A stretch of DNA of 64,000 nucleotides from Yersinia enterocolitica subsp. enterocolitica (GCF_901472495.1 NZ_LR590469.1:3224001-3288000), one strand, 5' to 3'. Shown: positions 35,067 to 43,965, counted from the first letter of the stretch. Program-made: numbers and translations. The notes: a model not told the origin generated them from the sequence alone.

Positions 35067-35518
35067 TTAGAGCGTATCAACCCGACGATCTTGATGCCGT
35101 GATGCAATTGTGGCTCACCAGCACCATTGCCGCACATCCTTTTATTGCCGAGCAGTATTGGCACGAAAGCGCCCCGTTGGTACGAAACACTTACCTGCCA
35201 GCAGCCCGCACTTGGGTCTATTTACACTCAAAAACCATCCGTGATGAGAGTCCAATTGCAGGATTTATCAGTATTCTGGCAGAACAACTGGTGGGGGCAT
35301 TGTTTGTCGCCCAACCTTTTCACGGGCAGGGTATCGGTAAGGCATTGATGGAACATGTTCAGCAGCATTACCGCGCCCTGACGCTGGAGGTCTATCAGCA
35401 AAACCAGCGCGCCTGCCACTTCTACCGTAAACAGGGTTTTACCCAGATAGGGAAAGCGTATAACGCCGAGACCAAAAGCACTATTTTAACTCTGCACTGG
35501 CAACACCCATTCAACTAG
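35063..35518 (+). CDS. yiaC: GNAT N-acetyltransferase YiaC
   Basis: A 151-residue GNAT enzyme similar to E. coli YiaC (146 aa), which acetylates protein lysines. Acetyl-CoA motif A is VAQPFHGQGIGKALMEHV, and motif B is LEVYQQNQRACHFYRKQGF. Cytoplasmic, with no signal peptide, unlike the GNAT-like exported proteins just downstream. Start overlaps the tag stop. Confidence 0.85.
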   Translation: MIRAYQPDDLDAVMQLWLTSTIAAHPFIAEQYWHESAPLVRNTYLPAARTWVYLHSKTIRDESPIAGFISILAEQLVGALFVAQPFHGQGIGKALMEHVQQHYRALTLEVYQQNQRACHFYRKQGFTQIGKAYNAETKSTILTLHWQHPFN

Positions 35519-35633
35519 TCCCTTATTTTATTCCCCCCACCATCTGACAAATTTTAATAACCGTATCGGGCGCTCAACCGCATTACTCTATTCCTGAGCC
35601 TATTTTTCTGCGGGAATAAGTGAGGGGTTTAAT

Positions 35634-37088
35634 ATGAAAGGCACATTACTAAATATCCAATTAACCTTAGTTTTATTAATAACATTCTCTCCATTAACCA
35701 TTGCCGATAATATTAACAGCAGAAAAATTTATTTATATCCCGAAGATAAATATCAAATTGAAACCGGTGTAACGGATAATACTAAATATAACGGGCGCAA
35801 TAGAAAAGAGCGGAGTGTCGCTGGAACGCTAGGCTGTACATTTATTCCCGCATTAGCGATTTATAATTATGTTACACATAGTCATTGCGATCAGGCAGAT
35901 AAATTATGGCGTCATATATCACATTGGTTTTCCGATGATAATCAAGATAAAGTGGTTTTAATTACCAACAACGCTCCTTTGCTTAAGCCGCAATTCGTCG
36001 GTCACGAAAATAACAATAACCCAGTCAGCCCGCTCGCATTGGTATTAACCAAAATTAATATGCAATTACATCATCAGGCGTTGACATTACCGGCTACTGC
36101 GCGATTTTGTAAAACTTCGATAGAGAATATCCTCGCCGCCCGTTATCCCCGCAGTCCTGGGGAAAATTGCCCCCAGTGGGTATCTCGTATATTAGCTGAT
36201 TTTACTCTGTTATTCGGTCATTCGGTGCAAAGCTGGACACCAGAGCAATTAGAACGTGTCGTCACACAAATTAATACACAATACTCTACTGGCTATGCAG
36301 GCAGTGATCTGGCCACGGAGAAGAGTCTGGTTGATGGCACCCGTGCAATTATCCAACAATTGGGATTGGCTGAAACCATCCGCCAAATCACCCGCGCATT
36401 TCAATATGCCCAATTAAATTATGCCAATTATATCGAACATAACCCCAGCGCCACTGAATCGCCCACCACAGCTCAAAGTTTACCATTAGGAGAATATTCA
36501 CTTTCTCTGCAATCTTATCACTCTCCCGCCGAGCCACCCGTAGTTCGTATTCGTCAGAGTAATGAATGGGTGACCAGACCCGACTTACATTTTGAGGTGG
36601 AGATCATTGATGCCAGCACCACAGACAGATCGGGTATTATTCTCGCTCACACCGTTATGGATCAATGGTTTACGTCATATCTTTTTGCTCCGTTAGAAAC
36701 GGATCAACAAGACAACCCCCTCACAGATCTTGACCGCACCACCAGTGCAGCACGTACCACCAGTACCTCACTGTTACTCGAATTGGAAAACACCACCAGT
36801 GACTATCTGTTCGTGGTGGTACGGCTTGAGGGCGAGATTGTTAGCATACTAGGCGCGACCACGGGAGTCGCTGACAATGAGTTCTATATTGATGTTTCGG
36901 TGAGCGCTCCCTGTAACGTTCTGACCCCCAATGCTGAAGGAAATATTCGCGGAGCTGGCACTGCCGCCGTGCATGAACTGGCTCGCTATCTAAAAGATAA
37001 AGGAGGAAAAACATTACGTTCGAACGTTATTTCACAGCCTTCCGCCCGAGTAAAAATGAAGATCGGTTTCAAGCATGATGAACTCTGA
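35634..37088 (+). CDS. Exported protein with conserved Cys-rich module and GNAT-like C-terminus ending HDEL
   Basis: A 484-residue protein I cannot assign to a named family. Residues 1-24 form a signal peptide (LTLVLLITFSPLTIA). RKER at 57-60 comes just before SVAGTLGCTFIPALAIYNYV, the start of a ~424-residue region shared with the next gene. Four Cys conserved in the pair (GCTF, SHCDQ, RFCKTS, ENCPQW) suggest disulfides. The last ~90 residues read as a GNAT fold: VVRLEGEIVSILGA, then the acetyl-CoA-loop-like IRGAGTAAVHELARYL, then SARVKMKIGF. The protein stops at GFKHDEL, an ER-retrieval-like end. GAGGGG lies before the ATG. AT-rich. Function unproven; host-directed toxin is inference. Confidence 0.7.
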   Translation: MKGTLLNIQLTLVLLITFSPLTIADNINSRKIYLYPEDKYQIETGVTDNTKYNGRNRKERSVAGTLGCTFIPALAIYNYVTHSHCDQADKLWRHISHWFSDDNQDKVVLITNNAPLLKPQFVGHENNNNPVSPLALVLTKINMQLHHQALTLPATARFCKTSIENILAARYPRSPGENCPQWVSRILADFTLLFGHSVQSWTPEQLERVVTQINTQYSTGYAGSDLATEKSLVDGTRAIIQQLGLAETIRQITRAFQYAQLNYANYIEHNPSATESPTTAQSLPLGEYSLSLQSYHSPAEPPVVRIRQSNEWVTRPDLHFEVEIIDASTTDRSGIILAHTVMDQWFTSYLFAPLETDQQDNPLTDLDRTTSAARTTSTSLLLELENTTSDYLFVVVRLEGEIVSILGATTGVADNEFYIDVSVSAPCNVLTPNAEGNIRGAGTAAVHELARYLKDKGGKTLRSNVISQPSARVKMKIGFKHDEL

Positions 37089-37129
37089 TATTTAGCCCTT
37101 ATAGTTTTATGATAAATAAGGAATTTATT

Positions 37130-39337
37130 ATGGAAATAAAATTCAAATATAAAAAAATGATATTGATTTACTCAATGATATTATGTTCGACTGCCATTTC
37201 CAGAGAAATAGATAGTAATTGTACCAAGACATCGCAAAATTACATTGCAACCCAGCATCATGATAATTCTGAAGAAAATAAGGTTTGTTTATTTACAGAG
37301 GATAAACTCCAGGGGGAATCAATGTGTTTTTCTGCCGGAGAAAGTATTGACTTTGAAATTCAAGATGATGAGGTGGTTGAAAATGATACTATCTCATCAA
37401 TCTATAATCCCAGTGGAAAGTTAGTGACTATATATAAGCATGATAATTACAATCCACCTTACTTTAATTTAATTGAGTCAATAGGTGAGAGTGATTTAGC
37501 CAGTTTTTATATGGACAATGCCATTAGCAGCGTCAAAGTCGCTGCTACCTCTGACCAGGGCTGTTATCAGCGCTGTGTTATTCGCCAAAAAATGGAATTA
37601 TCTTTACCCGATATTTTCGCATCATTCTGGGATAATATAGATTACCCCAACAACCAGGTTTTATTAAGTTTCGATATTAATGGTAAAAGTGATTTTATGG
37701 CCGGGTTACCACTAGGTCCAATAATATGGGTATCTAAGAAAGAGATTTCTATTTTCGGACAGTACGGCGATCAACCCATCGTATTCTATCTCCATCCGGA
37801 TACCGATCGCCTCTCGCTACTGTTTCATCTTAATGATAACAATATTGCCATAAGCTATATGGAAAGTCGCGGTACCGAACAGATTGCCTTATCGCCTTCC
37901 ATTGGGCTAGGTCATTCTTCATTTAATAAACAACGGCTAGATTCACGATTGACCATTAATAACAATGCCAGCCAACCCCTGATTATTGACCAAATAGTGA
38001 TAGCTGCCAGTGCTGAAGATATTCAGTCTGTACACCACAGGAGTGAACGTGATACTGCCGGAACATTAGGCTGTACCTTTATTCCTGCATTGGCGATTTA
38101 TAATTATGTTACACATAGTCATTGCAATCAGGGAGATATATTATGGCATAAAATATCCCATTGGTTTTCCCCAGATAATAAAGATAAAACGGTATTGGCG
38201 GCTGGCGACTCATCGTTACTTAAACCACATTCTCACTCCTTAGAGTATAGTAGCGCTGCACTAACATTAGCCAAAATCGAAACTCAATTACATAATCAGG
38301 CACTCACACTACCGGCCACCGCGCAATTTTGTAAAACCTCGATGGATAATATTCTCGCCACCCGCTATCCCCGTGATGTGGGTGTACACTGTCAGCAATG
38401 GGTCTCCAGAGTATTAGCCAACTTTACTGAGTTATTCGGTGATTCATTGCGCGACTGGACGCTGGATGTTCTGCGCAAGGTATTAATACAAATTTATGAG
38501 AATGATACGACTGGTTTTGCAACTAGCGATCCGGCAGCAGAAAGCCGCCTGGTGAATGAGGTTCAGTCAGTTATTCGTCAACTAGGTATAGATGAAACTA
38601 TCAGCCAAATATCTCAGGCTTTTGATTATGCCAGATTAAATTACGCGCGTTATTTGGCGCACAATCCTGCCCCCACGCAATCCCCTCTGGGCGCTCAACG
38701 TTTGCCATTAGGCACATATTCACTCTCTTTGGCCTCTTATCATTATCCCACAGATAGGCCTGCCGCACGCGTGCTGCAAGATGGGGAATGGGTCACCCGA
38801 CCCGATTTGTATTTTGATATCGATATTCTTGATACCACCATCCCGACCCGGCCAGATATCGATGCCGCCTTTATGGATGATGCCTTAGCGGCGGCGGGCG
38901 CATGGTTAGACATTTACAACGCTTCCCCAGTCAATTATCACATCACTAACGAACCCTGGTCAGAACATGACCGCACTATCGAGGCGGGTCGGGTAAACAG
39001 TTACTTCCTATATAGCGAATTACTTGATGCCGAGAATGACTATGTGTACGCAGCGGTTCGGCTAGAAGGAGATATTGTCAGTATTCTGGCAGCCAGAAGA
39101 GATGAGTCGTTTGAAAATAGTCACGATAATTACTATATCGAATTTTTTGTGACTGACCCAAACCATGTGCTTCTCCCAGAAGGTGAAGGCAGTATTCGCG
39201 GCGCAGGAAGTGCCGCACTACACGGACTGGCGCATTATCTACAACAGCATGGGGTGAGCGTTTTACGTCTTCGCGCGCCCAGTCAACCCGCGGCACGCGT
39301 CACCACCAAACTCGGCTTCCAGCATGATGAGTTTTGA
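37130..39337 (+). CDS. Exported paralogue with N-terminal beta-gamma-crystallin domain and GNAT-like C-terminus
   Basis: A 735-residue protein from MEIKFKYKKMILIYSM; AAGGA lies 7 bp upstream, whereas the earlier in-frame ATG at 37109 has none. After the signal peptide, residues ~50-140 look like a beta-gamma-crystallin unit (VCLFTEDKLQGESMCFSAGE, then ISSIYNPSGKLVTIYKHDNY). Residues ~150-295 are a beta-rich domain I do not recognise. RSER (~304-307) precedes AGTLGCTFIPALAIYNYVTH, and the remaining ~428 residues match the upstream gene, including the GNAT-like SIRGAGSAALHGLAHYL and AARVTTKLGF. It ends HDEF, not HDEL. It follows the paralogue by 41 bp, likely one operon. Confidence 0.7.
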   Translation: MEIKFKYKKMILIYSMILCSTAISREIDSNCTKTSQNYIATQHHDNSEENKVCLFTEDKLQGESMCFSAGESIDFEIQDDEVVENDTISSIYNPSGKLVTIYKHDNYNPPYFNLIESIGESDLASFYMDNAISSVKVAATSDQGCYQRCVIRQKMELSLPDIFASFWDNIDYPNNQVLLSFDINGKSDFMAGLPLGPIIWVSKKEISIFGQYGDQPIVFYLHPDTDRLSLLFHLNDNNIAISYMESRGTEQIALSPSIGLGHSSFNKQRLDSRLTINNNASQPLIIDQIVIAASAEDIQSVHHRSERDTAGTLGCTFIPALAIYNYVTHSHCNQGDILWHKISHWFSPDNKDKTVLAAGDSSLLKPHSHSLEYSSAALTLAKIETQLHNQALTLPATAQFCKTSMDNILATRYPRDVGVHCQQWVSRVLANFTELFGDSLRDWTLDVLRKVLIQIYENDTTGFATSDPAAESRLVNEVQSVIRQLGIDETISQISQAFDYARLNYARYLAHNPAPTQSPLGAQRLPLGTYSLSLASYHYPTDRPAARVLQDGEWVTRPDLYFDIDILDTTIPTRPDIDAAFMDDALAAAGAWLDIYNASPVNYHITNEPWSEHDRTIEAGRVNSYFLYSELLDAENDYVYAAVRLEGDIVSILAARRDESFENSHDNYYIEFFVTDPNHVLLPEGEGSIRGAGSAALHGLAHYLQQHGVSVLRLRAPSQPAARVTTKLGFQHDEF

Positions 39338-39562
39338 TAGTTGAGTAGCTGTAAGTGCTTTTTCTGTCGGAAAACGCAGCACTCACTATCACAAAGCAAC
39401 ACTATGAGAGTTTTCTCAATGGTATTCCCCCCTCTTTTACCGGATAACGTTGGCAGCTAAATACCCGCAACAATATAAATGCCGGTAAATGATTTTTTAA
39501 TCCGCTATTGGGCGACATTATCTATTTTTCGCCGAAATAGAGTGCCATTTAAGGGAAATTCA

Positions 39563-40222
39563 ATGAAAAAACGCATTCTGGCTACGGTAGCCGCCGTGTC
39601 TGTCGCGCTAACACTTTCCGCTTGTACCACCAATCCCTATACCGGCGAATCACAAGCCGGAAAATCCGGTTACGGTGCAGGAATTGGGGCCGCATTAGGG
39701 GCAGGGATCGGCATGTTGTCCTCCTCCAAACATGACCGTGGTAAAGGTGCATTGATTGGTGCCGCAGCCGGTGCAGCCTTAGGTGGTGGTGCAGGTTATT
39801 ACATGGATGTGCAGGAAGCCAAACTGCGTGAGAAAATGAGCGGCACAGGTGTTAGCGTGACCCGCCAGGGTGACAACATCGTATTGAATATGCCCAATAA
39901 CGTGACATTCGATACTGACAGCAGCAACCTGAAACCGGCCGGAGCCAATACCTTAACCGGCGTGGCTATGGTATTGAAGGAGTATGATAAAACCGCCGTC
40001 AATGTGACCGGTTATACCGATAGCACTGGGGCCAGAGCACATAACATGACGCTTTCGCAGCAGCGCGCCGACAGTGTAGGCAGTGCGCTGATCGTGCAGG
40101 GTGTGGCGGCAAACCGTATCCGCACCAGCGGTGCAGGGCCGGATAATCCGGTGGCAAGCAACAGCACCGCCGCCGGTAAGGCGCAGAACCGCCGGGTTGA
40201 AATCACCTTAAGCCCACTGTAA
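39563..40222 (+). CDS. yiaD: OmpA-family outer-membrane lipoprotein YiaD
   Basis: A 219-residue protein of the same length as E. coli YiaD, a multicopy suppressor of bamB loss. Start MKKRILATVAAVSV with AAGGGA upstream; the longer frame has no ribosome site. Lipobox LTLSAC (~21), then a Gly-rich zipper region (GAGIGAALGAGIG), then an OmpA-like peptidoglycan-binding domain (~105-219) with NVTGYTDSTGARAHNMTLSQQRA. Confidence 0.94.
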   Translation: MKKRILATVAAVSVALTLSACTTNPYTGESQAGKSGYGAGIGAALGAGIGMLSSSKHDRGKGALIGAAAGAALGGGAGYYMDVQEAKLREKMSGTGVSVTRQGDNIVLNMPNNVTFDTDSSNLKPAGANTLTGVAMVLKEYDKTAVNVTGYTDSTGARAHNMTLSQQRADSVGSALIVQGVAANRIRTSGAGPDNPVASNSTAAGKAQNRRVEITLSPL

Positions 40223-40237
40223 TTGTTACTATTTCCC

Positions 40238-40273
40238 TGCGGATGATGCCTCGCGCTTTATCCGCACTTTTCT
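40238..40273 (+). terminator. Intrinsic terminator after yiaD
   Basis: TGCGGAT / ATCCGCA stem with a 15-nt loop, followed by CTTTTCTT, 16 bp after the yiaD stop. It also lies after the convergent regulator gene. Confidence 0.65.
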
Positions 40274-40298
40274 TATGGTCGCGATCCGGTCATCATAA

Positions 40299-40943
40299 TT
40301 ATTCCAGCCTGATACGATAAGTGCAGCGGCGGGAGCCGGATAAAATATGTTCAATCCGCTCAACCGGCACTCCCAGAGCTTGCTGAAATACTGATAATTC
40401 TGCCCGACAAAATCCCTGACAGCTGGTGGCGGCAGCACAAATCGGGCAATGATTTTCAATCAGTAATATTGAGCCATCGGCCTGAGTCTGGCATTCCGCC
40501 ATATACCCTTCCTGAGAGCGAATAGCCACCAGCCGCTTCACCCGTTCATCAATACTCTGAGCGCCTTCCATCGCCTGACAATACAGCTCGCGCGTTTCCT
40601 GCTCACGAGTATCTATCAGTAAATTAAGCGCTTCTTCGCCTAATTTTGTGCGCACCATATGCAATAATTGAACCGTTAGCTCGCTGTGAGCATCAGGGAA
40701 ACGGGCATTCCCAGCTTCAGTAAGTTGCCAAAGCTGGATTGGCCGCCCGACGCCTTTTGCCTGCGCCACCGCCACTACCAGCCCATCATTAGCCAATTTT
40801 ACAAATTGTTGGCGCGCTGCTTCCCCAGTGGTGCCAAGAATATTACCCGCATCCGTGGCCTGCATGGGGCCGCGTGTCTTGAGCAGCAACAGTAGACGTT
40901 CAGCAACAGACTGCGGTTGACTGGTCGAATAATCAATATTCAT
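40299..40943 (-). CDS. SufR-like HTH regulator with Cys cluster
   Basis: A 214-residue regulator from MNIDYSTSQPQSVAERLL. Residues ~10-75 form a winged helix (ATDAGNILGTTGEAARQQFVKLANDGLV). The C-terminal half has the SufR-type cysteines: CPIC...C..FC in ENHCPICAAATSCQGFC and the final SRRCTYRI, which can hold an Fe-S cluster. It is divergent from an MFS pump gene with a perfect 14-bp palindrome between, so it probably controls that pump and itself. Signal unknown; redox or iron-sulfur status is a reasonable guess. Confidence 0.8.
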   Translation of the reverse strand: MNIDYSTSQPQSVAERLLLLLKTRGPMQATDAGNILGTTGEAARQQFVKLANDGLVVAVAQAKGVGRPIQLWQLTEAGNARFPDAHSELTVQLLHMVRTKLGEEALNLLIDTREQETRELYCQAMEGAQSIDERVKRLVAIRSQEGYMAECQTQADGSILLIENHCPICAAATSCQGFCRAELSVFQQALGVPVERIEHILSGSRRCTYRIRLE

Positions 40944-41002
40944 CTCTTTTCCAGTATCATTGATGCATTTTTTATTTTGATAGTTGCCAGCATAACATTT
41001 TA

Positions 41003-41016
41003 CAAGCATATGCTTG
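41003..41016. promoter_or_regulatory. Palindromic operator between SufR-like regulator and MFS pump
   Basis: CAAGCATATGCTTG, a perfect 14-bp palindrome in the divergent gap, 60 bp upstream of the regulator and 98 bp upstream of the pump. Confidence 0.6.
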
Positions 41017-41113
41017 ACTTATTATGAGTAACAAGATTACTTTATTCCAAGAATTTACTTGTTTAACTTTAACGTAACAACTCGCCCAACTCAATAACCA
41101 GATTTCTGGCAGG

Positions 41114-42571
41114 ATGAATAACGTGATAATAAATGATGCAAGCCGATGGAGTGATTTGTTCTCCGGCAAAAATGCGGCTTTTGCTATAGCTCTGTCGGGT
41201 GGTGTGGTACTACATGCCATCAATATCTATATCGCCACCACTATTTTACCGTCGGTGGTGCTGGAGATTAATGGCCTGAATTTATACGCCTGGAATACCA
41301 CTCTGTTTGTCACCGCGTCGATCCTCGGTTCCGCATTATCTGCCCGTTTACTCAGTGGTTATGGTGCACGCAGCGCCTATTTGTTGGCCTCACTGACCTT
41401 TATGCTGGGCAGTGCTTTATGCGCCATGGCACCGAATATGCCGCTGATGCTGGTTGGCAGAACCGTGCAGGGTTTGGGGGGCGGTTTTCTGTTTGCACTC
41501 TCTTATGCCATGATTAATCTGGTTTTTCCGCAATCATTATGGCCAAGGGCCATGGCGCTAATTTCAGGAATGTGGGGCGTGGCAACACTGATTGGCCCAG
41601 CAATTGGCGGGATATTTGCAGAAATGAACGCCTGGCGCTTTGCCTTCTGGACGTTACTGCCGGTGACACTGATTTATGCTATTTTTACCTGGCGCATTCT
41701 GCCAAAAGGAAAATCCAGCAGCGCAGTCAGCTCGGCATTACCGGTCACCCAACTGGTGCTATTAACCGCAATTGTTTTGACCATTTCCGCCAGCAGTATT
41801 GCCAGCAATGGCCTGACGAATCTGGTGGGTATCGTGTTAGCTGTATTGCTGCTGGTGCTGCTATTGCACATAGAATCCCGAGCCACCTCGCGTTTACTGC
41901 CCAAAGGAGCGCTGCGCCTTAACTCACCCCTGGCCGCACTCTATATCACCATCTCTTTACTGGCGATCGGCATTACTTGTGAGATTTTTGTCCCTTACTT
42001 CCTACAAACCATACACGGACAGTCGCCACTGATTTCTGGCTATATCGCCGCCACTATGGCTGCGGGCTGGACAATTTCTGAGGTCATGAGCGCTGGCTGG
42101 AAAAAGTCAGGTATTCGTTGGGCGATTATTAGCGGCCCAATTATTGTGCTGATGGGAATCATTGCGCTCGCCATCCTGATGCCAGTAAGTTCACTGGGCA
42201 GTTGGCAGCAGATGGCCCCCATCGCCATTGCGCTTACATTAGTGGGTTTCGGTATCGGCTTTGGCTGGCCACACTTGCTGACCCGCATTCTGCAAGTGGC
42301 AGCGGAAGAAGATAAAGATATCGCCGGTGCCTCGATTACCACGGTACAAATGTTTGCCACCGCGGTCGGGGCGGCAATAGCCGGAATGGTAGCTAACCTT
42401 TCTGGCCTTAATTCCCCCGGCGGGATCGCGGGCGCTGAAAACACCGCTCACTGGCTATTTACTCTGTATACTATTGCCCCAGCACTGGCGATCATTACTG
42501 CACTACGTTGCGCAGCCATTCGCTCCCAGCCCCAGCCGGTTAACAGCGTTACCAGCCACGAAATTTTATAA
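41114..42571 (+). CDS. MFS drug efflux transporter (DHA2-like)
   Basis: A 485-residue transporter with about 14 hydrophobic segments. TM1 is AIALSGGVVLHAINIYIATTIL, motif A is degenerate (ARLLSGYGARSAYLLA), and motif C-like GLGGGFLFALSYAMINLVFP with MWGVATLIGPAIGGI suggests a drug/H+ antiporter of the DHA2 class. It is divergent from the SufR-like regulator. Substrate unknown. Confidence 0.85.
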   Translation: MNNVIINDASRWSDLFSGKNAAFAIALSGGVVLHAINIYIATTILPSVVLEINGLNLYAWNTTLFVTASILGSALSARLLSGYGARSAYLLASLTFMLGSALCAMAPNMPLMLVGRTVQGLGGGFLFALSYAMINLVFPQSLWPRAMALISGMWGVATLIGPAIGGIFAEMNAWRFAFWTLLPVTLIYAIFTWRILPKGKSSSAVSSALPVTQLVLLTAIVLTISASSIASNGLTNLVGIVLAVLLLVLLLHIESRATSRLLPKGALRLNSPLAALYITISLLAIGITCEIFVPYFLQTIHGQSPLISGYIAATMAAGWTISEVMSAGWKKSGIRWAIISGPIIVLMGIIALAILMPVSSLGSWQQMAPIAIALTLVGFGIGFGWPHLLTRILQVAAEEDKDIAGASITTVQMFATAVGAAIAGMVANLSGLNSPGGIAGAENTAHWLFTLYTIAPALAIITALRCAAIRSQPQPVNSVTSHEIL

Positions 42572-42581
42572 AATCAGATGT

Positions 42582-42610
42582 GCCAGCCTGCTCAGACGGG
42601 TTGGCCTTTT
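42582..42610 (+). terminator. Intrinsic terminator after the MFS gene
   Basis: GCCAGCC / GGTTGGC stem (one G-U) followed by CTTTTC, 10 bp after the stop. Confidence 0.6.
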
Positions 42611-42696
42611 CATTAGTCGTAACATTATGAGCCTGATTAGCGCTTGATCCCGCACCGGTAGTTGCTGTTATTCTGGCTTTAATTCTTAATTCTATT

Positions 42697-42819
42697 TACC
42701 CAAAGTCATTGAGATTGTAGGTAGGCGGCAAGTGAGCAAATCCCGATGAGCTGACACAAGTCAGTGATTCGGGTGAGTGAGTGAAGCCAACACCCCTGCG
42801 GCCTCAAGTACGAAGGGTA
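42697..42819. repeat. ERIC element upstream of ghrB
   Basis: A 123-bp ERIC copy from TACCCAAAG to CGAAGGGTA with the core TCCCGATGAG and GTGATTCGGGTGAGTG, close to the known ERIC2 primer region. It ends 18 bp before the ghrB ATG, so it abuts the Shine-Dalgarno and would lie in any leader. Confidence 0.88.
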
Positions 42820-42836
42820 AATGATTGGAGGTTGTG

Positions 42837-43817
42837 ATGAAGCCATCTATCGTGCTGTACAAAAGTATTCCTGCCGATCTGCATCAGCGTTTAGAGCAAC
42901 ACTTTACCGTAAACAGTTTTGAGGGTTTATCTTCGGATAATCAGCCCGAGCTATTATCTGCGCTGCAACAAGCTGAAGGGCTTATCGGTTCTGGCGGTAA
43001 AATTGATCAGGTGTTCTTGGAACGCGCACCGAAGCTGCGAGCGGCTTCAACCATTTCTGTTGGTTATGACAATTTTGATGTCGATGCGCTGAGCCAGCGT
43101 GGAATAGCCTTAATGCACACCCCTACCGTTCTGACCGAAACCGTGGCAGATACTATGATGGCATTGGTGCTATCCAGTGCGCGGCGGGTGGTAGAACTGG
43201 CTGAGCGCGTGAAAGCCGGAGAATGGCAAGACAGCATCGGTGATGATTGGTTTGGTGTCGATGTTCACCATAAAACCATCGGCATTCTCGGCATGGGCCG
43301 AATTGGTATGGCACTGGCTCAACGAGCACACTTTGGTTTCAGCATGCCGGTGCTATACACCAGCCGCCGCCCACATGAAGCAGCGGAAAAGCGCTTTGGT
43401 GCCCGCCGCTGCTCACTCGATACCTTGCTGGCTGAGGTTGATTTCCTCTGCATCACTTTGCCGATGACCGAACAGACTTACCATATGATTGGCCGTGAGC
43501 AACTGGCTAAAATGAAATCCAGCGCCATTCTGATCAATGCGGGTCGTGGGCCGGTGGTGGATGAGCAGGCACTGATTGCTGCGCTGCAAGATGGCACTAT
43601 TCATGCTGCTGGGCTGGATGTTTTTGCACAAGAGCCACTACCAGTGGAGTCGCCACTACTCAAATTACCGAATGTGGTTGCTGTGCCACATATTGGTTCC
43701 GCCACCCATGAAACCCGCTACAACATGGCGGCCTGCGCGGTAGATAACCTGATTGCGGCACTGACAGGCACCGTCACAGAAAACTGCGTCAACCCGCAGG
43801 TATTGCAGCAAGCATAA
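42837..43817 (+). CDS. ghrB: Glyoxylate/hydroxypyruvate reductase B (2-ketoaldonate reductase)
   Basis: A 326-residue D-isomer-specific 2-hydroxyacid dehydrogenase (E. coli GhrB 324 aa). Start MKPSIVLYKSIPAD with GGAGG 5 bp upstream. NAD(P)-binding GILGMGRIGMALAQRA, catalytic Arg in INAGRGPVVDE, Glu in VFAQEPLPVESPLL and His in VVAVPHIGSAT are all there. It reduces glyoxylate, hydroxypyruvate and 2-keto-gluconate. Confidence 0.93.
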   Translation: MKPSIVLYKSIPADLHQRLEQHFTVNSFEGLSSDNQPELLSALQQAEGLIGSGGKIDQVFLERAPKLRAASTISVGYDNFDVDALSQRGIALMHTPTVLTETVADTMMALVLSSARRVVELAERVKAGEWQDSIGDDWFGVDVHHKTIGILGMGRIGMALAQRAHFGFSMPVLYTSRRPHEAAEKRFGARRCSLDTLLAEVDFLCITLPMTEQTYHMIGREQLAKMKSSAILINAGRGPVVDEQALIAALQDGTIHAAGLDVFAQEPLPVESPLLKLPNVVAVPHIGSATHETRYNMAACAVDNLIAALTGTVTENCVNPQVLQQA

Positions 43818-43851
43818 TTTATTCCACTGGCCTGTTAGCAGGCCAAATCCC

Positions 43852-43897
43852 CCTCATCCGCTGCCCTCCTCCCTATAAAAACTGCTCAGGGATGAGG
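43852..43897. promoter_or_regulatory. Three MalT boxes upstream of malS
   Basis: Three 9-of-10 matches to GGGGA(T/G)GAGG: 43852-43861 (minus, GCGGATGAGG), 43865-43874 (minus, AGGGAGGAGG) and 43888-43897 (plus, AGGGATGAGG). Opposed MalT boxes are what drives malS in E. coli. Confidence 0.75.
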
Positions 43898-43965
43898 CTA
43901 TTTCTTCGCCGTCTGGCACTCTGATATTCATAAAACTTTATACGTTTACCCAAGGAAGACGCGTT

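Noticed and set aside
35063..35518. YiaC considered part of the exported GNAT-like group
   Set aside because: No signal peptide, ordinary cytoplasmic GNAT layout, and overlaps tag as in E. coli.
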